This document shows positions 51,838 through 61,499 of a stretch of DNA of 64,000 nucleotides, in pieces. The notes under the pieces were generated by a model, which worked only from the letters and a program-made list of their open reading frames with translations, was not told where the DNA came from and made no database searches. Position 1 is the first letter of the stretch. The number at the start of each line of letters is the position of its first letter. The position numbers were made by a program, and so were the translations under genes. The DNA comes from an uncultured Faecalibacterium sp. (lineage in GTDB: Bacteria > Bacillota > Clostridia > Oscillospirales > Ruminococcaceae), in the NCBI GenBank assembly GCA_934503275.1, contig CAKSVD010000007.1:27175-91174 (forward strand), read 5' to 3'.

Positions 51838-54800
51838 GTACTGTGCAGAAAAGTTACCGCAAAAATATCCTGCGCGAGATGAAAAGCAGCATCAGCCGGG
51901 TGGTGTCCCTGTTTGGCATCGTGGCGCTGGGGGTGATGATGCTCACCGGCCTGATGTGCATTGCCCCCGATATGCGCACCGCTGCCCAGAAGTACTATGT
52001 GCAGCAGAATGTGTTCGACCTGCGGGTGCTGTCCACCCTTGGCCTCAGCCAGAGCGATATCAGCGCGATTGCCGCTGTGGACGGCGTAGACGCCGTGCAG
52101 GCGGTGAAGTATCAGGACGTGGAAGGGCACTGGACAGGGGACGAGCAGACCACGGTGGCACGGCTGTATCAGCTGCCTGCCGACCCGCAGGCCGATACGC
52201 CGGAGAACATGAACCGCCCGGTGCTGCTGTCTGGCCGGATGCCAGAAACTGCCGGAGAGTGCGTGGTGCACGTTATGGGCCACGGCAGCCCCGTGGAACT
52301 GGGCACCCAGCTGACCTTGCCGGAAGAGACCGAGGGGGTCAGCGGGCAGGTGTTCACGGTGGTGGGCACGGTGCAGGATCCGCTGCATTTTTCCACCGAT
52401 TCCGAGAGCAGCACCGTGGGCGATGGCCAGCTGGACTGCATCCTGTTTGTGCCGGAGGGCACTTTGACCGCAGATTATTATACGGTGTGCTATATCAAGG
52501 CGGAAAACGCCGGATTGTATGATAATTATTCCGATGAATATCAGGCCGCAGTGGATGCCGTAGCCGAGAACCTCAAGGCCATCCAGAGCGTGCAGTGCAC
52601 CGCCCGGCGGGAAGAACTGATAGATACCGCCAACGACAAGCTGACCAAAGCGCGCGCGGAGTACGACAGCCAGAAGGCTGAGGCAGAGCGCCAGTTCGCC
52701 GAGGCCGAGGCAAAGCTGGCGGATGCACAGCAGCAGCTGGACACCGCCAAGGCGCAGCTGGAAGCCGGGGAAAAGGAACTTGCCGCCCAGAAGGCTGCGC
52801 TGCCGGACACCATGCAAGGCGGTGCCGACAAGCTGGTGAGCAGCGAGGAGCAGGTGCTGGAATTTGAAGAGCAGTTACAACAGATCGAGATGCTGGTCAA
52901 CCTGAAAAAGGTGGCCGACCCCCTGCTGACCTATGCGGAAGCCGCCCTGCGCAACGCCGAGAAGGCGCTGGACGAGGCCGAGCCGGAGGACGAGGACTAT
53001 ATTGAACTGCGGGATGCGCTGGCCAAGGCGCAAGCCGCTTACGACAACATCTATAACCAGCTGCAGGGCTATCAGCAGCAGCTGGACGAGGGCAAGCGGC
53101 AGATGTATAAGCAGGGGCTTATCTCTGCGCCGAGCCTCTCCAACGACCAGCTGGTGACCGAGGCCAAGGCCGCGCTGCGCAAGATGAAATTGCAGCTTTT
53201 GCAGGGGCAGCTGCAGCTGACCACCGGCACAGCCAGCGCCTACACCCAGTTCGATGCCGCACAAAAGCAGCTGGAAAAGGGCTGGGCAGAGTATCACGAC
53301 GGACAGACCCAGCTGGAAGCCTCCCGCACCGAGTACGAGAGCCGGAAAGCCGAGGCAGAGCAGAAGCTGGCGGACGGCCTTGCCCAGCTGAACGACGCCG
53401 AGGAGCAGGTGAGCCAGATCAAAAAGGGCGAGTGGTATGTGCTGGACCGCACCTCCACCATGAGCTGCGTCACCTTTGCCCAGTACGCCGACCGCATGGA
53501 CGCCATTGCCCGGGTGTTCCCGGTGTTCTTCTTCCTTGTGGCGGCGCTGGTGGCTACCACCACCATGACCCGCATGGTGGACGAGAACCGTCTGCAGATG
53601 GGCACTTTAAAGGCGCTGGGCTACTCCAACTTCAGCATCGCGGGCAAGTATTTGTTCTACGCGTTGCTGGCTACCATACTGGGCAGCATTGCCGGTATGG
53701 TGGTGGGCTTTGTGGTATTCCCTATCATTATCTGGAACGCCTATCAGCTGGTGTTCAGCCTGCCCACCTTCACCCTGCACTTCTACCCGGGGATGGCAGC
53801 TGCCAGCGTGGGCATCAGCGCCGCCGTCATCGGCTTTGCCACATGGTTCGCCTGCCGTTCCAGTCTGGCCGAAAAGACCGCAGCTTTGCTGCTGCCCCGG
53901 GCTCCCGTGGCGGGCAAGCGCATCCTGATGGAGCGCATCACCCCGCTGTGGCAGCGGATGTCCTTCTCCCAAAAGACCACCGCCCGCAACCTGTTCCGGT
54001 ATAAAAAGCGGTTCTTTATGACCGTGCTGGGCGTGGCGGGCTGCACCGCGCTGCTGCTCATCGGCTTTGGCATTCAGGATTCCCTGCTGCCCATTGTCAC
54101 GAAGCAGTCTACCGAGTTGACCCACAACGATATGTCCATCACGGTCAGCGACCCCAAGGCGCTGACCATGGAGCAGGGGCTGGCGGAGGAACTGGACAGC
54201 AACAGCGCCGTGCAGAACTGGGGCGCGGTGTATACCAAATCCACTACCCTCTACAATGCCGCAGGCGAGAGTGCCAGCGTGAGCATCGTGGCTGCCGACA
54301 AGGACAGTGACCTGACCCGCTACGTCACCTTCCGCACCCGCAAGGGGCACAAGGCCATCAGCTTTGACAGCGGCAGTGCCATCCTGACTGAAAAGACCGC
54401 CGAGAATCTGGGCCTGCACACCGGTGATACCTTCTGGGTGGAGAACACCGAGGGTGCCCGGGTGGAACTGACCCTGACCGGCATCACCGAGAACTATATG
54501 TTCACCCGGTTGTATCTGCCCCGCGCACAGCTGGAAAGCCTGCTGGGTACGGAGGATATCCCGTGGAACACGGTCTACGGCCAGACCACCTGCACCGATG
54601 CTGCCGGGTACAACGCCCTGCGCACCGACCTGCTGGACTGCAACTATGTCAGCAGCATCAGCTTTACCGAGGACACCACAGAACTGTTCGATAACCTCAT
54701 CGTCAGTCTGGGCTATGTGGTGGTGCTGATCATCATCTGCGCGGCGGCGCTGGCGGTCGTGGTGCTATATAACCTCATCAGCGTCAACCTTGGGGAGCGC

Positions 54801-55109
54801 AAAAAGGAACTGGCTACCATCAAGGTGCTGGGCTTCTACGATCAGGAGGTGTACCGCTACATCTTCCGCGAGATCGAACTGCTGGCACTCATCGGCTCCG
54901 GCGTGGGTCTGGCGCTGGGTGTGCCGCTGCACAAGTTCATCGTGCTGACCGTGGAGATGGATCAGCTGATGTTCATCCGCACCATCGCCCCCCGCAGCTA
55001 CCTGTTGGCGGTGGCGCTGACCATGGTGTTTACCGTGGTGGTCTGCTTTGTGATGCGGCGGCACGTCCGGCGCATCAGCATGGTGGAAAGCATGAAGGCT
55101 CCGGAGTAA
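51831..55109 (+). CDS. FtsX-type ABC permease with long coiled-coil domain
   Basis: About 1,092 residues. One span near 25-46, an extracytoplasmic domain, a Lys/Glu/Ala/Gln-rich coiled coil over roughly 260-545, then FtsX core spans at about 560-690, a second extracytoplasmic region (~750-960), and three final spans (960-1085). The start is one of closely spaced GTG codons (51831, 51834 or 51843). The layout matches large Bacillota permeases linked to envelope or peptide export. Substrate unknown. Confidence 0.88.
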   Translation: MVSTVQKSYRKNILREMKSSISRVVSLFGIVALGVMMLTGLMCIAPDMRTAAQKYYVQQNVFDLRVLSTLGLSQSDISAIAAVDGVDAVQAVKYQDVEGHWTGDEQTTVARLYQLPADPQADTPENMNRPVLLSGRMPETAGECVVHVMGHGSPVELGTQLTLPEETEGVSGQVFTVVGTVQDPLHFSTDSESSTVGDGQLDCILFVPEGTLTADYYTVCYIKAENAGLYDNYSDEYQAAVDAVAENLKAIQSVQCTARREELIDTANDKLTKARAEYDSQKAEAERQFAEAEAKLADAQQQLDTAKAQLEAGEKELAAQKAALPDTMQGGADKLVSSEEQVLEFEEQLQQIEMLVNLKKVADPLLTYAEAALRNAEKALDEAEPEDEDYIELRDALAKAQAAYDNIYNQLQGYQQQLDEGKRQMYKQGLISAPSLSNDQLVTEAKAALRKMKLQLLQGQLQLTTGTASAYTQFDAAQKQLEKGWAEYHDGQTQLEASRTEYESRKAEAEQKLADGLAQLNDAEEQVSQIKKGEWYVLDRTSTMSCVTFAQYADRMDAIARVFPVFFFLVAALVATTTMTRMVDENRLQMGTLKALGYSNFSIAGKYLFYALLATILGSIAGMVVGFVVFPIIIWNAYQLVFSLPTFTLHFYPGMAAASVGISAAVIGFATWFACRSSLAEKTAALLLPRAPVAGKRILMERITPLWQRMSFSQKTTARNLFRYKKRFFMTVLGVAGCTALLLIGFGIQDSLLPIVTKQSTELTHNDMSITVSDPKALTMEQGLAEELDSNSAVQNWGAVYTKSTTLYNAAGESASVSIVAADKDSDLTRYVTFRTRKGHKAISFDSGSAILTEKTAENLGLHTGDTFWVENTEGARVELTLTGITENYMFTRLYLPRAQLESLLGTEDIPWNTVYGQTTCTDAAGYNALRTDLLDCNYVSSISFTEDTTELFDNLIVSLGYVVVLIIICAAALAVVVLYNLISVNLGERKKELATIKVLGFYDQEVYRYIFREIELLALIGSGVGLALGVPLHKFIVLTVEMDQLMFIRTIAPRSYLLAVALTMVFTVVVCFVMRRHVRRISMVESMKAPE

Positions 55110-55127
55110 TTACAAAAGCAAAACCAT

Positions 55128-55175
55128 AAAAAGCACCCCCTGTGGTCTGTACGGGCAGACCGCAGGGGGTGCTTA
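55128..55175. terminator. Terminator between permease and NCS2 genes
   Basis: Stem AAGCACCCCCTGTGGTCTG with GCAGACCGCAGGGGGTGCTT. The T-rich side on the minus strand favours termination of the NCS2 gene; it may serve both. Confidence 0.8.
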
Positions 55176-55196
55176 GTCTTTTATACGCTCAGGGAA

Positions 55197-56567
55197 TTAG
55201 AGGAACACATACTTGAGGATGAACAGCACGGTGAGCACATACATCAGCGGGCTGATCTTCTTCTCCTTGGCCTTGCCGGTGACCACGTTGATGATGGTCC
55301 AGGAGATGATGCCGATGGCGATACCCTCGGAGATGCTATAAGCGGTGGGCATAGCCAGAATGGTCAGGAAGGCGGGGATGCCCTCGCTGGGATCATTGAA
55401 GTCGATCTTGATGGCAGAGCCCATCATGTAGAAGCCCACGATGATCAGAGCCGGAGCAGTAGCAAAGCTGGGGATGGTGAGGAACAGCGGGCTGAAGATG
55501 GTAGCCAGCAGGAACAGCACGCCGGTGGTCATAGCGGTCAGACCGGTGCGGCCGCCCTCAGTAACGCCGGAGGCGCTCTCCACGAAGGTAGTGGTGGTGG
55601 AAGTGCCCAGCACAGCGCCCACACAGGTGCCGATGGAGTCTGCCATCAGTGCGCCCTTGATGTTGGGCAGGCGGCCATCCTCGTCCAGCATATCAGCCTT
55701 GGAGGCCACGCCGATCAGGGTGCCCAGGGTGTCGAACAGGTCCACGAACAGGAAGGAGAACATAACGGCGAAGAAGTTCAGCAGGCCGACACCGGAGAAG
55801 TCGGTCTTGAACACCTGACCAAAGGTCTCGCCCAGTGCGGAGAAGTCGAAGCTGACAAAGGCGGTGGGGATGACGGAGTACATTCCGGCTTCCACATCGG
55901 GGACGTAGATACCGGTCAGTTCGCATACGATGCCCAGCAGCCAAGTGATCAGGATGCCGTACAGGATGCCGCCCTTGACCTTTTTGACCAGCAGGATGGC
56001 GGTGATGACCACGCCCAGCAGAGCCAGAATGGCGCCCACGCCGATGCTGTGGAAGGTTGCGCCCTTGAAGTGCTGGTAGGTGACCAGCGTGGAATCGCTG
56101 TTGACGATCAGCTTGGCGTTCTGCAGACCGACAAAGGCCACGAACAGGCCGATGCCCACGCTGACGGCGCTCTTCAGGGTCATGGGAATGGCGTTGAAGA
56201 TGCCCTCGCGTACATTGGTCAGGGACAGTGCGATGAAGATGACGCCCTCAACAAAGACGGCCATCAGAGCCAGCTGCCAGCTGTAGCCCATGGTCAGCAC
56301 GACCGTGTAGGCAAAGTAGGCGTTCAGGCCCATGCCGGGAGCCAGTGCAAAGGGGTAGTTGGCCAGCACAGCCATCAGTGCGGTGGCAATGAAGGATGCC
56401 AGCGCGGTGGCGATCAGCACAGCCTTGGAATCCATGCCCGCTGCGGACAGGATGTTGGGGTTGACGGCAAGGATGTAAGCCATGGTCATGAAGGTGGTGA
56501 TACCGGCCATGATCTCGGTCTTTACATCGGTGTGGTTTTCTTTCAGGTGAAAGAACTTTTCTAACAT
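55197..56567 (-). CDS. NCS2-family permease (xanthine/uracil/guanine type)
   Basis: 456 residues with about 12-14 hydrophobic spans. HTDVKTEIMAGITTFMTMAYI at the N-terminus (in part), GMGLNAYFAY, and FDTLGTLIGV plus GTSTTTTFVESASGV mark the AzgA-like adenine/guanine/hypoxanthine subgroup. AGGAGG precedes the start. A hairpin in the leader may attenuate it; no purine riboswitch was found. Substrate is inferred from subgroup. Confidence 0.9.
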   Translation of the reverse strand: MLEKFFHLKENHTDVKTEIMAGITTFMTMAYILAVNPNILSAAGMDSKAVLIATALASFIATALMAVLANYPFALAPGMGLNAYFAYTVVLTMGYSWQLALMAVFVEGVIFIALSLTNVREGIFNAIPMTLKSAVSVGIGLFVAFVGLQNAKLIVNSDSTLVTYQHFKGATFHSIGVGAILALLGVVITAILLVKKVKGGILYGILITWLLGIVCELTGIYVPDVEAGMYSVIPTAFVSFDFSALGETFGQVFKTDFSGVGLLNFFAVMFSFLFVDLFDTLGTLIGVASKADMLDEDGRLPNIKGALMADSIGTCVGAVLGTSTTTTFVESASGVTEGGRTGLTAMTTGVLFLLATIFSPLFLTIPSFATAPALIIVGFYMMGSAIKIDFNDPSEGIPAFLTILAMPTAYSISEGIAIGIISWTIINVVTGKAKEKKISPLMYVLTVLFILKYVFL

Positions 56568-56590
56568 GAGAAACCTCCTGCTTCCAATAA

Positions 56591-56661
56591 AACACTCCGC
56601 CGGTTGCGGACGGCGGAGAAAGAACAGTTTCCATTCTATCAGCTGAAAACGTTTTTGTCCA
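56591..56661 (-). promoter_or_regulatory. NCS2 promoter and leader hairpin
   Basis: Minus strand: -35 TGGACA (56656-56661), 17-base spacer, -10 TAGAAT (56633-56638), then a hairpin CTCCGCCG/CGGCGGAG (about 56594-56618) and TGTTTTATT before the ribosome-binding site. The hairpin is a possible attenuator. Confidence 0.6.
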
Positions 56662-56797
56662 CATCAGAAACACACAAATTTCGCAATTTGTTCAAATTTT
56701 CTTAAATGAGTATGACTTATCCACCAAAAAATCTGGAATTTTTTAGTAGTTTGGACGGAATGCGGGCATCTTGTGCAGAAAAAATGTCTGCGGAAAA

Positions 56798-57008
56798 AGC
56801 TCCCCCAGTCATCGCTGCGCGATGCCAGATTCCCCTTTTTGTCGCTGCGCGACATCTTCCCCCGGCCGGGGGAAGTCTTTCCTCAAAGGGGGAGCCAAGC
56901 CATTAACCTCGATGCTAAAGGATTGAGTGCAATGAGAAAGATTCCGGCAGTGCTCTTGGCTCTCCCTTTGGGAGAGCTGGCAAAGCCAGAGGCTTTGACT
57001 GAGAGGGC
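56798..57008. repeat. CAGTC-family palindromic element, copy 5
   Basis: Ends GCTCCCCCAGTC and GACTGAGAGGGC. It is longer than the others because of extra inner hairpins (GTCGCTGCGCGAC, CTTCCCCCGGCCGGGGGAAG). It lies in a 687-base gene-free gap (56568-57254). Confidence 0.7.
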
Positions 57009-57057
57009 GTACGCCGTTGCCCTTAGTGCTAAAGGTGTCAAATGCAACAAAAAACTT

Positions 57058-57241
57058 TCCCGCCGCGCCGCCGCTTCCGCAGGAAGCAGGCGCGGCAGCT
57101 GCCGTTTGCCTTTACGACCCCTTCCCGTGAAAATGCAATGCCGGAGCGTCCGCAGACGCTCCGGCATTGTTCTATTAAAAATATTCTTTCCGCTGATTAT
57201 GGCCAAAGCGCACGCGGCGGCCATTGAAAATCGTCCCGCCC
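57058..57241 (-). repeat. 3'-UTR hairpin element, copy I
   Basis: Minus-strand copy starting GGGACGATTTTCAATGG about 13 bases after the M16 peptidase stop. Hairpin ATGGCC/GGCCAT, AGCGGAAAGAA block, terminator arm AATGCCGGAGCGT under CTGCGG, then TTTTCACGGG and the GC-rich terminal hairpin shared with copies B, C and E. Confidence 0.8.
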
Positions 57242-57254
57242 GCAGCGCAAACGC

Positions 57255-60008
57255 TTACAGGGTTTCTACCCGGTCGAACAGATCCTTCGCGGCTTCCACG
57301 GCGTCCTTACTGCCAAAGGCCACCCGCACGCCGCCGGACAGCACGTCAGACAGGGCAGCGGCCTGTGCTTTGAGCAGGGCGGCGTCCACGCTGCACAGCG
57401 CCTTGCGGTCGGCGGCGAGCATCTCGTCCGTGATGCCGCAGAAGTACCGGTGATCCAGTTCCCGGGCAGCGGCACGCGCCTTGCGGGGCGTGTCCAGCTT
57501 GGCGGCGGTGCCCACGATGAACTCGTCCAGATCCCGGGCAGTGTAGTCCCGGGCGGCAAGGGCGGCAGGGGCGTTTGCAAAGGTATCGTAGCTTTCCCGC
57601 AGGTGGGGATCCCGGTAGGTGTACAAAAACTCGATGCCGTCGGCACAGAGCATTCCGGTGCCGTAGGCACCGCCCACCTCCCGGATGGTGTGCCACAGGT
57701 ATTCGTAACTCATCACCCGCGCCAGCACCCGGCGGCGGCTGTCCCGTGGCATGGGCCATGCCAGCACATCGTAGTTCACGCCGCCATCAATGATAAAGGC
57801 TTCGTTCACCGGGGGCGTCAGGGGCTGGGTGTAGGGCTGCGCCGGGGTGCGCTGCGCAGCGGCAAAGCGGCTTTGCGGCAGCAGGGTGCGCAGCTTTTCC
57901 AGTGCGGCTTCGGTGCCGTGCAGGCTGACGGTCAGGGCGGCGTTTTGCAGCACCCGGCGGCGCACAGCGTCCAGCTTTGCGCCCAGTGCCGCCCAGTCGG
58001 CCTTTTCCAGCAGACTGCACAGGAAGTGGTAATAACTCACGCCGGTGCAGGCTTCGTCCGCAGCGCCCTCTACATAATAATGGGCGCGGGCGCGGGTGGA
58101 GGCAAACTCGTTGCCCTGCTGGATAAACAGCTGCTCCATGCGCAGCTTTAGCTGACTGACCACCCGGGCATAGGCGGCTTCGGCAGCAGCGCCGGTAAGG
58201 ACGGTATCGTATAGCCACTCGCCGCCGATCTCCACCGCCTTTTCCAAGCTGCGCTCCAGCAGGCTCAGGCAGAGGGTGAGCTTGGCGTGGCAGGGAGCGC
58301 CCTCCTGCCGCCCGGTCCAGAGATCCAGCTGGGCGCGGCTGTCGCCCAGCCAAGTGCTGCGCAGGGTGTTCAGCTGCTGGGCAGTATGGGCGGGGGTGTC
58401 CAGCTCGTCCAGCACATCGGTGAGCAGGTTCAGGTATTGCAGTTCCTTCGGGGCGATGCCGCCCAGATCATAGTAGAAATTCAGGTATAGGCTGCCGGCA
58501 GAGGGGTGGCGCAGCAGGGTGGCACCGGCCAGCGGCTCGGCGCTGCCCTGCGGGGCGGCATCGCCCGCGCCAAGGTCGGCGGCGGTGAGGGGATGCTCCA
58601 GCACCAGCTTGCCATCGGTGCGCACCGGGGCAGCGGCGTCCTCTGCTTTGGGTGCGGTGGGAATCTGCAGCACCTGCACCGGGGCGGGGGCAAACAGCTC
58701 CCGCAGCAGGGTGTCGAACCAGCCCTCCTCCAGCTTGCTGCGCAGGGCGGCGAAAAGCTGATCCGTGTGCAGCAGCAGGGCGGCATCGCCGGTGTGCAGC
58801 CAGCCGGTAGCGGCGTTGATGGCGTCCAGCACGCCGTCCGGTAGGCTGCCCGGGCGCTCCAGCGAGGCAAACTCGGCCTCATTCAAAGCGGCCAGCAGCA
58901 AGTCGTGAGGAATGCCGGTCTCCAGCAGCTTGTCCACGGCCTTGCGCACGGCGGGAGCGAACTTGCGAGCGGAATCCACCGTAGCGCCGCGCAGCAGCAA
59001 CTCCAAGGTGGGCTGCAGGGTGCTGTCATCGAAGCCGATGTCGATATCTGCGCCCAGCTGCTCAGCCAGCAGCGCGGCCTTGAGGGGGGAACTGTTGGTG
59101 CTCAGCAGCGCGCCCAGCAAGATCTCCACGCCCAGCTGCCGCTCCCGGTCGGCAAATGCGCCGGTGTACCATGCCAGTGCGCACTGCACCTCGTCTGGCT
59201 TGGGCTGGTCGGTGTAGTAGGGCAGCTCTACGAACGCGCCGGGCTGCTCGTCCTGCATGGTCAGGCGGGGGCGGGCAGCAGCTTTGGGCATCTTGGACAG
59301 GTAGTCCTTGTTCAGCCGCGCCAGCTTGTCGGCCATGTCCATCTTGCCGTACAGGGTGATGCAGCAGTTGTCGGCGCTATAATGGCGGCGGTACACCCGC
59401 TGGTATTTTTCATAGGTCAGAGCGGGGATGGACGCCGGGTCGCCGCCGGACACAAAGCCGTAGGCGGTATCCGGGAACATGGCTCGCTGCAGGGCATTTT
59501 GCAGCTGGGCATCCGGGGAGGCCAGCGCACCCTGCATCTCGTTGTAGACCACGCCGCTGACCGTGCCGTCCGCATCCCGGTGCCAGCCCTCCTGCTCAAA
59601 CACCGCAGAATCCACCATGGCCAGCGGGCAGAACACTGCATTCAGGTAAACGTCCATCAGGTTGCAAAAATCGGTCTCGTTGGGGGTGGCAAATGGGTAG
59701 ACCGTCTTGTCCGGGAAGGTCATTGCATTAAGGAAGGAGGCCATGCTGCTTTTGAGCAGCTGCACAAAGGGGGAGCTGACCGGGTATTTTTCGCTGCCTG
59801 CCAGCACGGAGTGCTCCAGAATGTGGAACACGCCGGTGTCATCGGAGGGAAAGGTGCCGAAGCCGATGCCGAAGGCCTTGTTGACGTCCTCATTTTCCAC
59901 CAGCAGTACGGCTGCGCCGCTGATATCATGGGTGAGCAGGGTCAAAGTACCGTGCTGCTCGGGGCAGGGCTCGGTGCGCAGGACGGTATAACCGGGATAG
60001 TGTGCCAT
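57255..60008 (-). CDS. M16C zinc metallopeptidase (presequence-protease type)
   Basis: 917 residues, the size of PreP-like single-chain M16C enzymes. Inverted zinc motif HILEH at 62-66 in FHILEHSVLAG, with the distal glutamate region GVVYNEMQGALASP. Two homologous halves and a central M16C-associated domain. Cytoplasmic, probably degrades unfolded peptides. It starts at 60008 after TAAAGGAG. It is followed downstream by a 3'-UTR element. Confidence 0.93.
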   Translation of the reverse strand: MAHYPGYTVLRTEPCPEQHGTLTLLTHDISGAAVLLVENEDVNKAFGIGFGTFPSDDTGVFHILEHSVLAGSEKYPVSSPFVQLLKSSMASFLNAMTFPDKTVYPFATPNETDFCNLMDVYLNAVFCPLAMVDSAVFEQEGWHRDADGTVSGVVYNEMQGALASPDAQLQNALQRAMFPDTAYGFVSGGDPASIPALTYEKYQRVYRRHYSADNCCITLYGKMDMADKLARLNKDYLSKMPKAAARPRLTMQDEQPGAFVELPYYTDQPKPDEVQCALAWYTGAFADRERQLGVEILLGALLSTNSSPLKAALLAEQLGADIDIGFDDSTLQPTLELLLRGATVDSARKFAPAVRKAVDKLLETGIPHDLLLAALNEAEFASLERPGSLPDGVLDAINAATGWLHTGDAALLLHTDQLFAALRSKLEEGWFDTLLRELFAPAPVQVLQIPTAPKAEDAAAPVRTDGKLVLEHPLTAADLGAGDAAPQGSAEPLAGATLLRHPSAGSLYLNFYYDLGGIAPKELQYLNLLTDVLDELDTPAHTAQQLNTLRSTWLGDSRAQLDLWTGRQEGAPCHAKLTLCLSLLERSLEKAVEIGGEWLYDTVLTGAAAEAAYARVVSQLKLRMEQLFIQQGNEFASTRARAHYYVEGAADEACTGVSYYHFLCSLLEKADWAALGAKLDAVRRRVLQNAALTVSLHGTEAALEKLRTLLPQSRFAAAQRTPAQPYTQPLTPPVNEAFIIDGGVNYDVLAWPMPRDSRRRVLARVMSYEYLWHTIREVGGAYGTGMLCADGIEFLYTYRDPHLRESYDTFANAPAALAARDYTARDLDEFIVGTAAKLDTPRKARAAARELDHRYFCGITDEMLAADRKALCSVDAALLKAQAAALSDVLSGGVRVAFGSKDAVEAAKDLFDRVETL

Positions 60009-60056
60009 TTTTATTCTCCTTTACGGGATGTTTTTCACAGAGGATGCGCCTGCGGC

Positions 60057-60368
60057 TCAGCCGCCGAACAGGCCGAAAAAGCTGGTATGGGTCACACCCA
60101 GCACAAGGAAAAGGGCAATGAGGGCGAACAGCACGCCGATGATGATATCCATCTGGTGCACCGTGAGCGGGAACTTATCGTAAAGTTTTTCCTTGGGGTT
60201 TACAAAGTCCTTTCTGCCGTTGTCCAGCAGGCGCTTTTTGCCCTGCTCAAAATCGGCTTTCTGCGCCTGCAATTCTGCCTGCTGGCGGGCAAGTTCTGCC
60301 TCGCGGGCGGCCAGTGCGGCCTCGCGGCGTTCAAATTCGGTCTGGGTGTCCTGGGTGGGCTGTGCCAT
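60057..60368 (-). CDS. Small coiled-coil membrane protein
   Basis: 103 residues. A charged coiled coil at about 12-50 (EFERREAALAAREAELARQQ and on), a polar linker with KDFVNPKEKLYDKF, and one hydrophobic span at about 75-95. GGAGGGAC precedes the ATG at 60368, chosen over an upstream in-frame start that lies beyond the ribosome-binding site. It is 48 bases ahead of the M16 gene and may be cotranscribed. No known family recognised. Confidence 0.68.
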   Translation of the reverse strand: MAQPTQDTQTEFERREAALAAREAELARQQAELQAQKADFEQGKKRLLDNGRKDFVNPKEKLYDKFPLTVHQMDIIIGVLFALIALFLVLGVTHTSFFGLFGG

Positions 60369-60427
60369 GGAAAGTCCCTCCTGTAAGCATAAGATGTTTT
60401 TCCTTATGATACCACAAAAATGTGGAC

Positions 60428-60462
60428 AAAAAAAGCACCCGCAGTGCAAAGACTGCGGGTGC
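60428..60462 (-). terminator. Terminator after mglC
   Basis: Stem GCACCCGCAGT (60435-60445) with 60452-60462. The minus-strand 3' side runs into TTTTTTT. Confidence 0.87.
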
Positions 60463-60482
60463 AAAGGGGGATGATGAGGAGA

Positions 60483-61481
60483 TTACTTCTTAGCCAGATA
60501 CTTGCGGATATCAATGGCGACAGCCACGATAATGACAAGACCCTGAACGATGTAGGTGTAGGAGGAGTTGACGTTCATGAACTGCAGAGCGACCTTCATC
60601 AGCTCAAAGACCAGAACGCCGACCAGAACGCCGGGCACGGTGCCGACGCCGCCGGTGGTGGAAACACCGCCGATGGTGCAGGCTGCGATGGCGTCCAGCT
60701 CATAGCCCATTGCAGTGTTGACGGATGCGCCGCCGGACTTTGCAGCCAGCAGGCAGCCTGCCAGACCGAACATGCAGGAGGCCAGGATGTAGATGCGGAT
60801 CTTGGTGGCGTTGACGTTGACACCGGCCACCTCGGCAGCAGCTTCGTTGCCGCCGATGGCGTACATATACTTGCCGTGGCGGGTCTTGTTATACAGGAAC
60901 CAGAAGCAGGCAGCCACGATCAAGGCGATCCAGATCAGCACGGGGATGGCGAGGAAGGTGTCCTTTGCCAGTGCGGTGAAGTTGGAGTTCAGAGAGCCGA
61001 TGGGGGTACCGCCGGTGTACACCAGACAGATACCGTAGACCACCTGCTGCATACCCAAGGTAGCAATGAAGGGCTGCACCTTCAGGTAGCTGACCACCAG
61101 ACCGTTGCACAGACCCACGATGGCGCAGATGGCAATGACCAGAATGAACACCACGGGGGTGGACAGGGTGGGCATATTGGGGTAGAACTTGCCGGAAGCG
61201 CCTTCGGTCTGCGCAAAGATGCAGGCCAGGCAGGCGGCAAAACCGGCCAGACGGCCAGCAGACAGATCGTTACCGGTGGTGATCAGGCAGCCGGAAATGC
61301 CCAGTGCGATGATGTAGCGGATGGACACATTCTTGAACAGGTTGATCATGTTGGTGCCGGAGAAGAAGTTGGGGTGAATGATGCCAACGATCAGAGTGAC
61401 GGCCAGCATCATTATGATAATGGCGTTGTTGCTGAGCCACTTGCCCACAGCCTTGCCATTCAATTTTTTGGTAGCTTCCAC
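60483..61481 (-). CDS. mglC: Sugar ABC transporter permease (galactose/methyl-galactoside type)
   Basis: 332 residues with eight to ten hydrophobic spans. Family pattern: NNAIIIMMLAVTLIVGIIHPNF, GNDLSAGRLAGFAACL, LGMQQVVYGICLVYTGGTPIG (in part), RHGKYMYAIGGNEAAAEVAGV, the EAA-like coupling motif. Eighteen bases after mglA. The Mgl label is by family likeness; a related hexose or pentose is possible. Confidence 0.88.
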   Translation of the reverse strand: MEATKKLNGKAVGKWLSNNAIIIMMLAVTLIVGIIHPNFFSGTNMINLFKNVSIRYIIALGISGCLITTGNDLSAGRLAGFAACLACIFAQTEGASGKFYPNMPTLSTPVVFILVIAICAIVGLCNGLVVSYLKVQPFIATLGMQQVVYGICLVYTGGTPIGSLNSNFTALAKDTFLAIPVLIWIALIVAACFWFLYNKTRHGKYMYAIGGNEAAAEVAGVNVNATKIRIYILASCMFGLAGCLLAAKSGGASVNTAMGYELDAIAACTIGGVSTTGGVGTVPGVLVGVLVFELMKVALQFMNVNSSYTYIVQGLVIIVAVAIDIRKYLAKK

Positions 61482-61499
61482 GATAGACAGCCTCCTTAA

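Noticed and set aside
56568..56800. Purine riboswitch before the NCS2 permease
   Set aside because: No conserved aptamer core sequences in the leader on the minus strand.
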